Source: Panicum virgatum | Lineage: Eukaryota > Streptophyta > Magnoliopsida > Poales > Poaceae | Length of the DNA stretch: 64,000 nt | Assembly (NCBI RefSeq): GCF_016808335.1 | Contig: NC_053145.1 | Span: 26,981,120-27,045,119 of the forward strand | Direction: 5' to 3' | Shown here: piece after piece, positions 21,909 to 33,635 of the stretch | Layout: every line of letters begins with the position of its first letter | Position numbering within the stretch: the first letter of the stretch is position 1 | The notes under the pieces: model-generated | What the model was told of the DNA's origin: nothing | Seen by the model: the letters and a program-made list of their open reading frames with translations, nothing else | Databases searched by the model: none | Position numbers and translations under genes: made by a program

Positions 21909-23503
21909 TCAGTCCTCCTCATCGGAGTCCAGCTCTCCCTCATCGGGGTCCTCCTCATCGTCATCCTTATCCTCCTCATCGTTGTTGTTGTTCTCCTCCT
22001 CGTCATCGTTGCTCTCCTATTCGGGCGGCTGGTACTGCTTGTACGGCTAGTATGGCTGGGACTGCTGATAGTCCAGTCCAAGGTGGATGAAGACGTTCGA
22101 GACGTCATACTGCAAAGCAAAGGTCAACCGCTAGCTCTCCTGAGTGAGCTGGGTGTTGTGTGCCATCGTGTCTTGCATCTCCTGCTGCTGTGTACCAAGT
22201 GTGCTGATGTGGTTCGAGAGGTCCGCGTTACTCCGAAGGATCGGGTCCTCATAGTTGAAGGGTGCTGACGATGAGGGACCCACCTATGGACCATAAGACA
22301 AATGCATACCTGTGGGGTAGTACGGTCCTTGTCCACTGGCGAATCCGCTACTGCCGGCCTGATACGAGTCATAGTTGTAATGCCCGTACGCCTCCTCGAA
22401 TCTCATGTTCTCCGTGGACAGTCCCGGCTGTGCCGAGGCATGAACCGGGGGGTGCCTGTCGTGAAGGACCTGATTCGGCTTGTCCGCGCCGGGTCCTGCT
22501 CCTCGTCTATGGACCTGCAACAATGCGTCGTGCGGGTTCTCTTTTCTCCATCTGCAATGTTAGACTTTTCACCGAGTAGAGAGAGAGTCTCGGGCATGGA
22601 AGCTCGATCTCCCTATCATACCCGGGGTAACACATAAAGAAAGAGTTTCCTGGCCCTTCTCGCATCATGTGCCCTTGCACAAAATGCTCAAGACCGACCT
22701 CATATCTGTACGCCTCCATCTCAGGCAATAAGGTGACTTCGGCGCCCTCCATCGCCTTGACATACCTCGCCATGCGGGTGACCAGTGGGGTTATGTCGAT
22801 TGGGCTTTTACCCTTAATCATCTTCTGCCAATGAGCAAGCATGCTCCAGACGTGCGAGAAGCGAATCTTGTTCGCCATAGTGTATAGACACTACAGCTCA
22901 GGCAACCTACAGAGGCGAAGGCCTGTGCGAGAATGCACAACCACGGCGAGCCACTTGGCGAGAAACCTTAGAGTAGGATTATGAATTGAAACTATGCTGT
23001 TCTTACTACTCACGGGTTCATTAGAAATTTTACTCCACCAAGAGCTACGGTCATACTGATAGCGTTCAACAAGTGTGTTGGGATCTAAGATGCATCTTCT
23101 ATTAAAGTCCAAAGCAACACTAAATTGTTGAAGAGTCATTTCAAATTGTTCGTTAAAGAACCGAAAGTAAACTTTAGTTTCGGCGCTGGTTTCTTCAACG
23201 GTAAGAGACATAAGAAACTCCATGGTCTAGAGATGCGAACCTGGCTCGATGATGTCGGCGAAGTTCTCCCATCCGACGGCGGTGAAGGCTTGGTTCATGT
23301 ATTGCAAAAGTCCCGTCGTGATGAGGAAGCGGGTTTCGAACCTCTTGGCATGGGCATAGGTTTGCCTCTTCAGCAGCTCGAGTGCTTGCCGCCCGTAGTC
23401 GTTCTTGTAGACGATCTGCTCAACCATCGTCAAGATCCTAATGCGGAAGTGGCTTCTTGGGACTGCAGGAATTTCTTCTTCTTCCCGGGATGCATGTGAG
23501 CGG
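21909..23503 (-). pseudogene. Athila ORF1-like protein, broken
   Basis: Minus-strand segments 23503-23227, 23223-22891, 22878-22507 and 22523-22284 read in order as the ORF1-type protein of Athila elements. Recognisable are MVEQIVYKNDYGRQALELL, LTVEETSAETKVYFRFFNEQ, FSVALDF and HWQKMI. The last part (EEAYGHYNYDSYQAG...) leads into a strongly acidic Glu/Asp/Asn tail that ends near 21909. Stops and frame changes separate the pieces. The ORF1 function is not established; it lies apart from gag-pol in many Athila elements. Its first codons are cut off by the LTR at 23504. Confidence 0.6.
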
Positions 23504-23873
23504 TGTCGGTGTAGGTAGGGATCGACTGCTCTAGAACTCGATGGTACAAGGAACACAAAGATTTAGATAGGTTTGGGCCGCGAGTTTGCGTAATACCCTA
23601 CGTCCTGTGTGGTTTGTATTGCCTTAGGTGTTGATGATTGTTTGGAGGGGGTCCCTGCCCGCCCTTATATATCTGGGGGGACAGGGTTACATGGAAAGTC
23701 CTAGCCGAGTATAGTTGGAGTCCTACTACAACACAATCGGGTAGTTTCCTTTGTACTTTGCTAGTTCTACGCCTATTCGAGTAGTTACAATAGAGGTAAG
23801 GTACATCCATGAGCTATCCCTTACTCTAGAACATTCTATGTCTATAAGCAGTCCCGCTATCCTTGGTTTGACA
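23504..23873 (-). repeat. 3' LTR of the Tat-like element (370 bp)
   Basis: On the minus strand it begins TGTCAAACC at 23873 and ends ...CACCGACA at 23504. It matches the right LTR throughout except for a ~45-bp deletion near 23511. It contains a TATATAAGGGCGGG-type promoter core near 23660-23672. Confidence 0.85.
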
Positions 23874-23885
23874 AGCCCCCGAGCT
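23874..23885 (-). other. Polypurine tract of the Tat-like element
   Basis: Minus-strand GAGCTCGGGGGCT directly abuts the LTR start. The same string on the plus strand (agcccccgagc) is repeated inside the element, described under findings. Confidence 0.75.
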
Positions 23886-25581
23886 CTTCGTAGCCGAGTC
23901 CTGCAGGCGTCGAGTACTTGGCTGAGCGTCTTCGAGTACTTCAAGTAGTCAGAACATCCTTCTAGTTGCTTCTGGTCCTTCCTTCAGATACGTCGAGTAG
24001 TCCTTCAAATACTTCCATTTGCTTCGAGGCTGTGAGGTGCTCAAGCCCTGAAATCTTGATCATATATGGTGTGCGAAGTACTCGCGCTCCATATGGAGTA
24101 GCCCCCGAGCCTTAGGTTGAATCGCAGAATCAGGCTGAGGGTCACTTCAGACTATTTTCCAAAAAAATTGAAAAATAAATCTCTGATGCCTATATCCAGC
24201 AGCCCCCGAGCCTTAAATCAAAATCCCTTTTGCTGCGAGTAGTCCCCGTGCATAGATTTGGAATTAAGGATTTAAGTCGTGGCATCAGATTTTATCCTTC
24301 AGATTATTTGCAGGATTCATCAGATCCGGAATCCGAAAAGACCTCTTTTTTGGGTAAAATCCCAAAAAAATGATACAATTGGATCCGCCACACTGATTGC
24401 ACCCGAAATAATTTTAGGAATAAAACCCGAGATGTACGGCTCTTTATTCAGTGCTCACATGAGACGTTATTGTTTGGAGAATCTGCATTATTGCAACTTT
24501 GACTGCGTCCGTGAATGCTGCCATGAATGCGTCTGTGAAACTTGCACTGTTGATTCACGGGTTCTCCTTTAGCAAGTCTCCTTGTGGCTATAAAAGGCAG
24601 GGGAGACGTCCTTAGCAGAAGCACCGAAGTGTAGCAGCCATGGCTTTTTCTTGGTGTTCTTGCTCTAGCCCTCCTGAAGTTTGTGTAGTCCTTTCCAGCA
24701 AGAGATGCTAGAAGAGAACTTGCGAGTGACAAAAGAAGTCCCTGCTACCTCATCCTGCATCCCTAGTGCTCTCATCAGATCCATTCAGGACATCATATCC
24801 TTGCATATTCCAATGAGGCAGGGTTTCAGAGGATGAGTGACACTAGATTGTGTCGTGTTCTTGGGGTGGCCTGTTTCTAGGTGCCCAAGAACTGCATCTC
24901 TGGTGGGAGACTTAAACTTGTCACAACGTATTCTGGGAGAAGGAGAAATTTCTCCACCAAATGCTATAAGAGGACTTGTGAGGTGATTACTATAATCTGC
25001 CTCCAAACTCTTGAAATTTTCCTCCTAGAGTACGAGTATCATTATTCCCTTAGTGGAAATAACAAGTTTGTACTTTGTCATGGCCTCGGACCGATCTAGT
25101 CTGCAGCAGGTGCCGACTAGAAGCTCCAAGAGATCCAGGCGATGGGCATGCAGGTCCGAGTCATTAAAAAGTACTCGAGTTGTAATGTCGAGTAGTTGTA
25201 TTGTGTCGAGTACTTATCCTTGTTTTGGAATGTAATCCCAGTTAAGGAAAAGAATGTCAAATAGTCGACTAGGGATGTGAGTGTTTTCTTTTCGAGAATG
25301 TAGTCTCAGAAAAAGGAATGTCTCTTTTAAATCCCGTTATTTCCGCGATTTGCAACGGACTGTTGGCCTGTTGGGTGTTTTTACCATATTGCCACCGCCA
25401 TTATAAAATGAAGCGGTAACTTAGGTTTTACCCCACCGGCCGCCACTTGTTTTTACTGCTTTTAAATCTGTCTTTCACTCTCGAGATCCTAGATCCAAAA
25501 AGTCCTGCTCCTTGTTGTTCCCCATCCTCCTCTTAGGGTTTCCGCCAGTTTATGCGCATCAAGCGATCTGTGGATTTCCGG
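23886..25581. other. Region between 3' LTR and antisense ORF
   Basis: Rich in TCGAGTACT/TCGAGTAGT motifs and polypurine-tract copies at 24100-24110 and 24201-24211. Positions 24133-24815 are the homologue of 1450-2124. A phrase ctcgagatcctagatccaaa and an ordinary leader-like stretch precede the ATG at 25582, so the last few hundred bases may be the promoter and 5' leader of the antisense gene. Confidence 0.5.
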
Positions 25582-28212
25582 ATGGCACCTAAAAAGACGA
25601 TCAAGAGGAAGGGTACAGCCGCAGAGCCAACCCATGATGAAGGCTGGGAACCAAGTAAGTGTTCCAGATCTGACTTGGAATCCTTAGTAAAACAAGGTTT
25701 CTTGGCTTCTGAATCCGTAATCCAATGGCATCCCGCGTTTGGTGACGCCCGTCCGTATGAAAATACGGGAGAGATCATTGGATTTGTTCTGTATTTTGAG
25801 CAGGGCTTTAGTCTTCCTGGCTTTAATTTCTTTTCTAGACTTCTGTATTATTATGGGATCCAGCTTCACCATCTTACTCCCAATTCTTTTGTGCATATGT
25901 CTGTCTTTGTACATTTGTACGAAACGTTTCTGGGCATCGAGCCCCATTTCAAACTTTTCCATCACCTTTTCCATCTTAAGCCTCAGCCCAATTCGGCTAG
26001 TTTAGATGTAGTTGGTGGAGCAGGAATTCAATTGAGACAGAAGATGGATAGGATTTATATCCCCTATAAGTTATCTCAAAAGGTCATCGACTGGAAACCA
26101 CGATGCTTTTATGTCGAGAATCAGGAAAATAGTCTTCCATTCATTACAGTTGTTCCTCCCGTTCAGCGCCCTGAATGGCTGAAAAAGCCTTATGATATGA
26201 GCCAAATTCCAGAACTCCTAGAAATAATTGCAAATTTGAGGCAAAAGGGAATAAGCGAAGAGTTTGTGGCTTTTGACTGGATGAAACGTAGAATCCAGCC
26301 TCTCCAAGCTCGAATTACTTTTGGCTTCGAGTATCAAGGGAGAAGTGATCCCTCACGATGTTCGGAAGAAGAGATCACAAACGGAGAAGCTCTTCGTCGA
26401 GTACAACGGTTATTCGACAAAGTGGAGCATGTTCCTCAACTCCTCAACACTTTTTCAGTGCTGAAGCCTCCCAAAGAGGTAAGTGTTAAGTAGTCGATTT
26501 GCCAAATCGAGTACTTTATTCGGACTTCTCACAATATTTCCTTTTGCAGGATAATGTGAATGTTTATAGGAGTAGTCCTCCTTTGCCAGGCATATTTCGC
26601 CCGTCTCATCTCCTTCCGAGTGCTTATAACCCATTTGTGCCTGATTATGAAGATTCTTCAGAATTTGAAAGCTTTAGTTCTGATAATGAAGTTGCTAATG
26701 TAGAAGCTGCAGAGTCGGCTAGAGATGAAGACAGGGCGAATAGTCCTAGTCGAAGCGAGGGTACTTGCGCGAACCACCCAGCGAGTACTCGCTCAGCTGC
26801 GAGAAAGCAAAGCAGCTCCTCAAAAACTGCTGACAACAGGTATGTTGCTAGTCGACTTTAATCAGGAACTTCCATTGGCGATTCACTGATTTTGTGTTTT
26901 GTTTTTTAAGTCCGGCGGCTAAAATGCCACGGATCGTATCATCTGGGGATGATATTGTGGTGGGACAGACTATCCCCTCTGCCACAGTGGACCCATCAAG
27001 TGGGATCGGAGCTACTCCTTCAGCGAGTAGTTCCGATGTGGATAAGTCCGTCGATGCGGGTAAGCTGGTCATGATCACAAAGCCTGGCCGCAAATTTGGC
27101 ATCAAGGGGTTTGCCCTAATAAGAGGTCCTGCGTAAGTTCTTTAGAACTTGTATGTGTAGGGTCTGTTTTGAATCTAATAGTTTGTAACTACTTTGTCTT
27201 TGCAGATATGCGGTCCTAGGAGAGGACGTGGGAGCTGAGAGCCACTCGGCTTCTTAGCCGGGGCTGGAGAAGCCCCCGAGTACTCCTGAGATGAGTACTC
27301 ATGATGCAGAGGCAATGGCCAACGCTATGCTTCTGGATTCTCCATTGCCGAACTTGGAGAGGGCCAATGAGGAGATCCCAGAGGATGGCGGAAGCAGCAG
27401 GCTTCCAGGAGAAGGAGAGGGCGAGAAGCTTTCTGAGGGAGGCGATGATAAACAACCTGCGGAGATCCCTGCAGGTAAGCTTATAGTGCCTTGTAAAAAG
27501 GTATCCTTTTGTTTGCTCTTAATGTAATTAAGTGCCCAAGAATGCTGTTGTTGTGGCGAGTACTTCCCAAGTCTCATCGAGAAGTAACTTGTCGCGAGAG
27601 AAGGTGGAGCATGCTTTTAAGCTGCTGGAGGTAAGTAGTCGAATGCTTCGAGTACTTTTATAGTAGATCGAGTAGTATACTGATCTTTTTGTTTTGCAGG
27701 AGGCACTGGGATGAAAGGGCGTCCAGACGCCAGATGAGACAGAGCTAAATGCTCTCAAGGAGAGGGTTAAGACGCTCGCATCTGAGAAGACTGCTCTTGA
27801 GGGGAAGCTGAAAAAGCTTTCCCAATCTAAGAAAGGTTAGTCTTTAGCATTTGATATGCACTCGACTAGTAGATCTGCTTAGTGTTTATAAGATTTTTCT
27901 ATCAAGTACACAGCTTGTGCCAAATCTTTAGAGATTCAAGAAAGCTTTATCAAGGAGGACTATGACCGTGAGGTAGCATCGATGCTGCAACAACTCAAGA
28001 CTTTGTCAGAGTCTCGAGACTCGATGCAGCGTGAGCTCGTGGAGCTGAAAGAAGTTAGAGATGCAGCTCTGGAGGTAGCCGAGGCCCTGGATATCCCAGT
28101 TAGAGATGGAGTTGAACCACTCACATAGGCCGGGAGGCTTCACAGGGTGTCTGGGGCCTTCGAGAGGTTTGTTTCCCACATTACCCGTGTTGGCACCTAC
28201 CAACGTCACCAG
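25582..28212 (+). pseudogene. Antisense multi-exon ORF, 'putative gypsy type transposon' (PF04195-like) protein
   Basis: From the ATG at 25582 (MAPKKTIKRKG) exon 1 to 26478 carries the globular domain: GFLASESVIQWHPAFG, EIIGFVLYFEQGFSLPG, FFSRLLYYYGIQLHHLTPNS and VFVHLYETFLGIEPHF. Introns with GT-AG borders are read at 26479-26549, 26840-26910, 27133-27205, from ~27475, ~27631-27700 and ~27835-27914; the first three join exons in phase. Exons 2-4 encode Ser- and acid-rich linker. The last exons encode a heptad-type coiled coil (ALKERVKTLASEKTALEGKL; MLQQLKTLSESRDSMQRELV). In-frame stops occur at 27256-27258, near 27712 and near 28126. It is cut at ~28212 by a foreign LTR. The strand is opposite to gag of the host element. 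Function of the family is unknown. Confidence 0.75.
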
Positions 28213-28407
28213 CAATGTATGAGATGATCTGTGTTGTAATCTCTGGGCTCACCTTCGTGTGAGTGTTGTCTGTGCAATCCTGGAATAGCGTGGCTTTTAT
28301 TGAGGCTTCACTCGAGAAACTGCCGGTGAGTGCCAATTTGGGTCAGAGTTGCTTAGCAACAAAGATCAGTGCACCCGGGCCCAGTGGTTTTGGGTGGTTC
28401 CGCCACA
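28213..28407 (+). repeat. 3' terminal piece of a Tekay-type LTR (same family as the solo LTR at 53451)
   Basis: This piece matches the reverse complement of 53451-~53645, from tgtgttgtaatctctgggct to the terminal ccgccaca. The primer-binding site follows two bases later. Only the last ~195 bp of a >4-kb LTR is present. Confidence 0.85.
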
Positions 28408-28409
28408 AC

Positions 28410-28421
28410 TGGTATCAGAGC
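28410..28421 (+). other. Primer-binding site (initiator tRNA-Met type)
   Basis: TGGTATCAGAGC lies two bases after the LTR end. It is the complement of the 3' end of plant initiator methionine tRNA and the usual primer site of Tekay and many Copia elements. Confidence 0.85.
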
Positions 28422-28426
28422 TCACA

Positions 28427-29157
28427 GACAGCCTACCAGAGATGGCAGCCTCGGTTTTCAAAACAACAAATTAAAACTTGACTTCAAAACTACTAAAGTT
28501 TTTGAAAGAGTTTAGGGTCTCCAAGGACAAGTCTAGAACGTAAAGCCCTAGGGGATCTTATGGGTATAATCAGGTGGCTTATTTTGTATGGCTAACTTCC
28601 AGCACTTTACAATTCAGTATTTAAATTCCGCAATTTAAGTTCTGCAACTACATCGTCGCCGCGGAGGTATGCTTGCTCAGTCAGCTGAGGGAGTCTGCCC
28701 TTCCCGTCGGTGATGCGAGCCGAACGCTGGAGCTCAAGCAGTGGCCTACTTGAGCTACTGCCCATATACCAACCATCGGTTGATTATATGGGGAGTAATG
28801 GTTCGAAATTGGAATTCAATTCCCCGTCAAAGACGGTACACAGTCAATACGTTATTTCGATGACGTATGCTTAATGTTGTCCATACGGCGGGAATTGTAT
28901 GGATGCCAGTTCTATAGTGATCGGTAATGAATGGTAACACTTTCGTGAGTGCTGGCATGAAAGGTTCATTTTATATACTGTCAAATTTTCTACAGGTACG
29001 CTAACTCGAAATCGAATCCTAGGCTAAAAGAAACATAAAAGAAAGATAAAAGATGCTTTAGGCCGGGAGCAAGGTAAAAGTCAGAGCTCGAGTCAGCTAT
29101 ACTAGGCTAGCAATATCTACACTTTCTCATTAGTTAGCTCGTCAGAGATTAAACTAA
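28427..29157 (+). repeat. Tekay-type 5' leader, direct repeat copy 1, with hairpin chain
   Basis: A 731-bp segment recurs almost exactly at 30532-31265. It contains the hairpin-rich block 28675-28935: CTCAG/CTGAG, TCGG/CCGA, AGCTCAAG/CTTGAGCT at 28731-28756, CCCATATA/TATATGGG at 28761-28792 and TCCATAC/GTATGGA at 28880-28903. A related block is found at 45559-45905. No coding sequence is seen. Confidence 0.85.
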
Positions 29158-30531
29158 AAATGGTGCACGAAAATGCTAGAATATCATGCATAATCATTAC
29201 TGCAACACTCATGCATTACATGTAGCTAAAGTACTACCGATGCGTTGTTATTGCATTCCCACGATTTAATCACATATGCATCTTGAAAGGAATGGTGAAT
29301 ATTATCTGGCTCTTCATCTTTCTTTCTTGCCACGAGCATTATTTGGGTTGCTATGTTTGTGCTAGGTTTTCACTTTGTCAAGGTGTTCATTACTGACCTA
29401 TGGTGCCGCGACGGAACCTAGGGCCTCGTGTGTGCTACCGCAACACGATTGTGCTACTAGGTGCGCGCTGGTATCTTGGTTAGTGAAAGTGACTCCTCGG
29501 CAATCTGTTTGTCGCAACCTGAATATTTGTTTGAAGTTCTATTTTGGTTCAACAGAAATTAAGAGTACTTGCCTGACCATCTAGTGGCTAATCTGCATTG
29601 CAACTTGAGCACCACATGCCATATGCATGATCATCCTACCAAACAGATATGCCATATCATGCATCTAAACCATGTGCATCAACAGTTACACACCATGGCC
29701 CGCACATCAACCAACTAGCATTGGACAAATGCATCAAGCCTATGCATCGCTATCTCAAGTATGGTCATCTCATCCTGCATTGCATCATCCTATCCATACC
29801 ATGAGTGCATAAACTAAATGCAAGCAACCTATCTGCATCTTAAGTTGTCATTGTGCATCATCAATCTCATGGCATGTTGGCATCTCCATAATACATCATG
29901 GCATTGAACTAGTGTGCATTTTTTTTTCTCAAAACAGGTACCAACTCCATTAAATCATCTTGAGAAAGAATGTCTTGAGAAAAGTTTGTTTCAGCCGGAG
30001 AATAAGATCTCCATCCTAGAAAGCTGACAGATATAACTGGACCGGCAGGTACAGCAGAGAAACCCAAATTTTTAAACCTAACCAACTACCTCAAAATAAG
30101 TTTAGCCTGTGGAACTAAATGTAGTAAAACAAATCTCCTTACTGCTGTAAAAATTTGAAAATTGTTAGAGAAGTGTAACCCACAAAATTCAGTCTTTTGG
30201 CAAACCCCTATAATTCTGTCAACTTGTAACAGTTTGGCCACATGAATTTTTCGACCCACTTAAAGCTTTTCCTGAGAAAACGTTCAACATGAAGGTTGTA
30301 GATAACTGAGTATAGAAGCTACTGTAAAATTTTGAGAATTTTTAGTCATTAGATTTGGTACTTATAGTCAAAATACTAGCCCTCTGTTCAGTCTGAAATC
30401 TGGGTCAACCTTAGGCAAACACTTAATGATTTGACTATCTTAAGCTCTGTTTCTGAGTTAGAGTTGACTAGAGGAAATGATCATCATTATCTTAGGCACC
30501 TCCCGTAAAAATTTGAGAATTTTTAGACCTT
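29158..30531. other. Internal leader DNA between the two direct repeats
   Basis: AT-rich, no convincing ORF. The stretch 29600-29900 is rich in catgca/gcatca repeats. The two phrases aaaatttgagaatttttag near 30335 and 30508 are local duplicates. Most likely untranslated retroelement DNA. Confidence 0.45.
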
Positions 30532-31265
30532 AGACAGCCTACCAGAGATGGCAGCCTCGGTTTTCAAATCAACAAATTAAAACTTGACTTCAAAACTACT
30601 AATGTTTTTGAAAGAGTTTAGGATCTCCAAGGACAAGTCTAGAACGTAAAGCCCTAGGGGATCTTATGGGTATAATCAGGTGGCTTATTTTGTATGGCTA
30701 ACTTCCAGCACTTTACAATTCAGTATTTAAATTCCGCAATTTAAATTCTGCAACTACATCGTCGCCGCGGAGGTATGCTTGCTAAGTCAGCTGAGGGAGT
30801 CTGACCTTCCCGTCGGTGATGCGAGCCGAACCCTGGAGCTCAAGCAGTGGCCTACTTGAGCTGCTTCCCATATACCAACCATCGATTGATTATATGGGGA
30901 GTAATGGTTCAAAATTGGAATTCAATTCCCCGTCAAAGATGGTACACAGTCAATACGTTATTTCGATGATGTATGCTTAATGTTGTCCATACGGCGGGAA
31001 TTGTATGGATGCCGGTTCTATAGTGATCGGTAATGAATGGGAACACTTTCGTGAGTGCTGGCATGAAAGGTTCATTTTATATACTGTCAAATTTTCTGCA
31101 GGTACGCTAACTCGAAATCGAATCCTAGGCTAAAAGAAACATAAAATAAAGATAAAAGATGCTTTAGGCTGGGAGCAAGGTAAAAGTCAGAGCTCGAGCC
31201 AGCTGTACTAGGCTAACTATATCTACACTTTCTCATTAGTTAGCTCGTCAGAGATTAAACTAAAC
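30532..31265 (+). repeat. Tekay-type 5' leader, direct repeat copy 2
   Basis: This second copy of 28427-29157 differs at scattered bases (about 2% by eye). It starts with agacagcctaccagagatgg and ends with cagagattaaactaaa. It has no LTR or primer site in front of it, and the truncated Athila-like LTR follows directly. Confidence 0.85.
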
Positions 31266-32381
31266 AACAAGGAGATCGCTATCGAAGCGACGGGAGGAGC
31301 CCGTACACCCCGGCGACTTTATGTACCTCCTACCCCCCATACCGAACATGGAGGATTACTAAAAGGCTCGGACAGGGCTGTCACCACCTGCCGGCTACCT
31401 CTACAAACCGTGGGTATAGTTGACATCTAGCAGCACTTAGCTAATCTAGACACCATGTCTACACTAGTAAGGGATACTCTAGTGTCCCGCGCGGAGCCCC
31501 CACCCTTCGGATGGACAGACATCACACTAGAGCAATCATACGAATACTGGAGCTGTTGATAGAGTTCTAAGAACAAAAGACTAACCATCTCCAGCACAGG
31601 GCGATCATATAATGCAAGCATAGAATGATAACGCAACCATGACAAGAAGCATATACTCGATAACTCAGAATATACTTCAAGCAGATATCGGTAACCATAG
31701 TGTAATTCTATTACAAACAACCGAATATTACAAGAGAGAGCTAGAGATGAACCCATACCAGACTCTCGAGCAACACCGGCGACTCAATGACTCCTAGACT
31801 TCTCCTAAACTCCACTAAGCCTAAAGACTATGCAAGGAATGCAAGAAAGGAGAGGTGAGTGGTGTGTGGTGTGTGTGTGTGTGTCCTATTCTCCACACCC
31901 CCCTTGTATTTATAGCAGGGAGCCACGGGGTGAAGCCAGCACAACCGACCTAGGGGACCAATGGGGAAGCGCCACGTGCCCTGGTTGAGGCGGTGGGACC
32001 CACGGGCCAGGTCGGCCGACTAGGTAGGTCGGTCGGCCTGCCCGGGCCACCAACCGCCCCAACTTCTTCTGGTGGGCTGTCTTGGGCCTCTTTGTCCGAT
32101 CCACGCTGGGGTTGGCCTGTCTTGATTTGTTTGAATTGGGTTCTTGCATCACTTTTGGTCCATCTGAGCCTGAATCGGTGCTCTGATAATTTCTGGGATT
32201 TTATACTAGGCCAAAGTGTGCTTGTAACCTGCATATTAGCTTGAAAACACAACTTGCATATTCTAAAAGGTAAAGTGTGGTTTAGGGACTTTATTGGATA
32301 AGGATACGTGTAAGAAATGCAAACTCTCATGATTTTCTGATCAAGTTGACACCTGGAAATGATCGTTAGTGAGCATCAACA
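31266..32381 (-). repeat. Truncated Athila-like LTR
   Basis: On the minus strand it starts TGTTGATGCTCACTAACG at 32381, next to a polypurine tract (GCTTGGGGGATCT, 32382-32394). Its body is related to the 18803-20496 LTR (31300-31500 against 19190-19450), but ~380 bp at the far end are missing. It carries a GT microsatellite at ~31863-31883 and a cluster of ggtcggccgac / ggtcggtcggcctg palindromes near 32005-32040. Confidence 0.65.
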
Positions 32382-32994
32382 AGATCCCCCAAGCTGTCCT
32401 TTGCTCGTCCCGAGCAAAGTAGGACAAATCAAGTTGTTGATCAGAAAATCACTTTGACTCATACCTTACCTGTCATGTCATAGTCCGAAGCAAAGGGATT
32501 CATCTATAAGCTTAAATAAGTTGGTTAGCATACCCTTGCTCAATTACCTTACTCCTTCATGGGGCTTTTTAGACATCTCCTTGTCTTGGGCAGTTGAAAG
32601 TCAGAATGGTGCATAGAGTGATACTTACTTGTTCATAGATCCGCAATCCATCTGGAGATACTTTTTGAAAGAATTTTGAAAACATGGCAAAGCTCCCAGG
32701 ATAACTCTCTCGAGGCACTCATCTTGTATTTCCTTACCAGGGCAGTATCTGCCTTTGATCTTCCCTACTACTACAAGCCTTTGTGGAGCTCAAGGTAGTA
32801 TAAGAACAGGGCACACTTGTATTCTATTTATTGTTAAGTCAAAGAGAGGATCCATGGAGAAACAAGTCATGCAATCTCGATCAAAAGGTGCAAGTGTATG
32901 AATGGATGGATGGATCTGACTTACTCCTTGAGGTAATGGCATTTCTCTCTCGAATCATCCCTATGTCTCTTTTTTTGTTTGAGACATGGCTACC

Positions 32995-33040
<46 letters not shown>

Positions 33041-33635
33041 GGGTCATGCTTCTTTGGCATGCCATCTTTTCTCTTTTTGGGGCAACCATAATCTGACTTT
33101 ATTTTATTTCAGGGATGTTCTACGAGAGAGATCACCAAGACATGGAGCACTTATTATGTGGAATGAATGAGTGGTGGTGCCAATTCCCAGTGTTGGAATG
33201 TAGCAATTGGATGGGACGTGTGCGTGCTTATGATCGAGGAAGCATGAAAAGCGTCTCTCTAGGGTCACACAATTTGACAAAACTCAATAGAATATCAAGC
33301 AGCATATGTGCAAAGGGTTTTTCATGGAATATGACATATGGCTCTAGTAGGACTTTGCATATCGCTAGGGAACTTGCCTCTTTTAAATTTTTTTTTTGAA
33401 AACAACTCCAGACTTCAAGCATCACTAGAACAAGCTTGCACAACTTTATTTACCATATCTAAACTCGCAACAACTTAGACTTGAATCAAGCATATGAATC
33501 CCAAGGAACTTTCAAGTTCATTGACAAGATATTTGCATAACCAGCAGATCTAAACTCAAGAGAACTCTTATTTTCAAACTAGGCACAACAAACATGATAG
33601 AGCAAAGCAAAACTCACCCTTTCAACTTATCAAAA
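32382..33635 (-). other. Internal untranslated DNA of the truncated Athila-like element, with (CT)20
   Basis: Starts with the polypurine tract and the phrase ctttgctcgtcccgagcaaag, the counterpart of the region beside the LTR at 20497. A pure CT microsatellite lies at 32999-33038. No protein-like frame was found. It ends at the LTR beginning at 33636. Confidence 0.55.

Larger units (their letters stand above)
18803..23503 (-). mobile_element. Athila-like Ty3/gypsy element, 5' part missing
   Basis: On the minus strand the order is (5' part lost), ORF1-like pseudogene (~23.5-21.9 kb), untranslated internal DNA, polypurine tract (20497-20508) and 3' LTR (20496-18803). No gag-pol is present. The right end is cut at 23503, where the LTR of another element starts. 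The left flank is the 3' untranslated-like DNA of gene C. The Athila assignment rests on the ORF1-like protein and the general layout. Confidence 0.65.

Noticed and set aside
28440..31265. CRISPR-like or host tandem duplication
   Set aside because: Only two long copies with retroelement leader features; no short regular repeat-spacer pattern anywhere in this eukaryotic window.
32831..33170. ORFs with poly Ser-Leu through the CT microsatellite
   Set aside because: Simple-sequence translation in untranslated Athila-like DNA.
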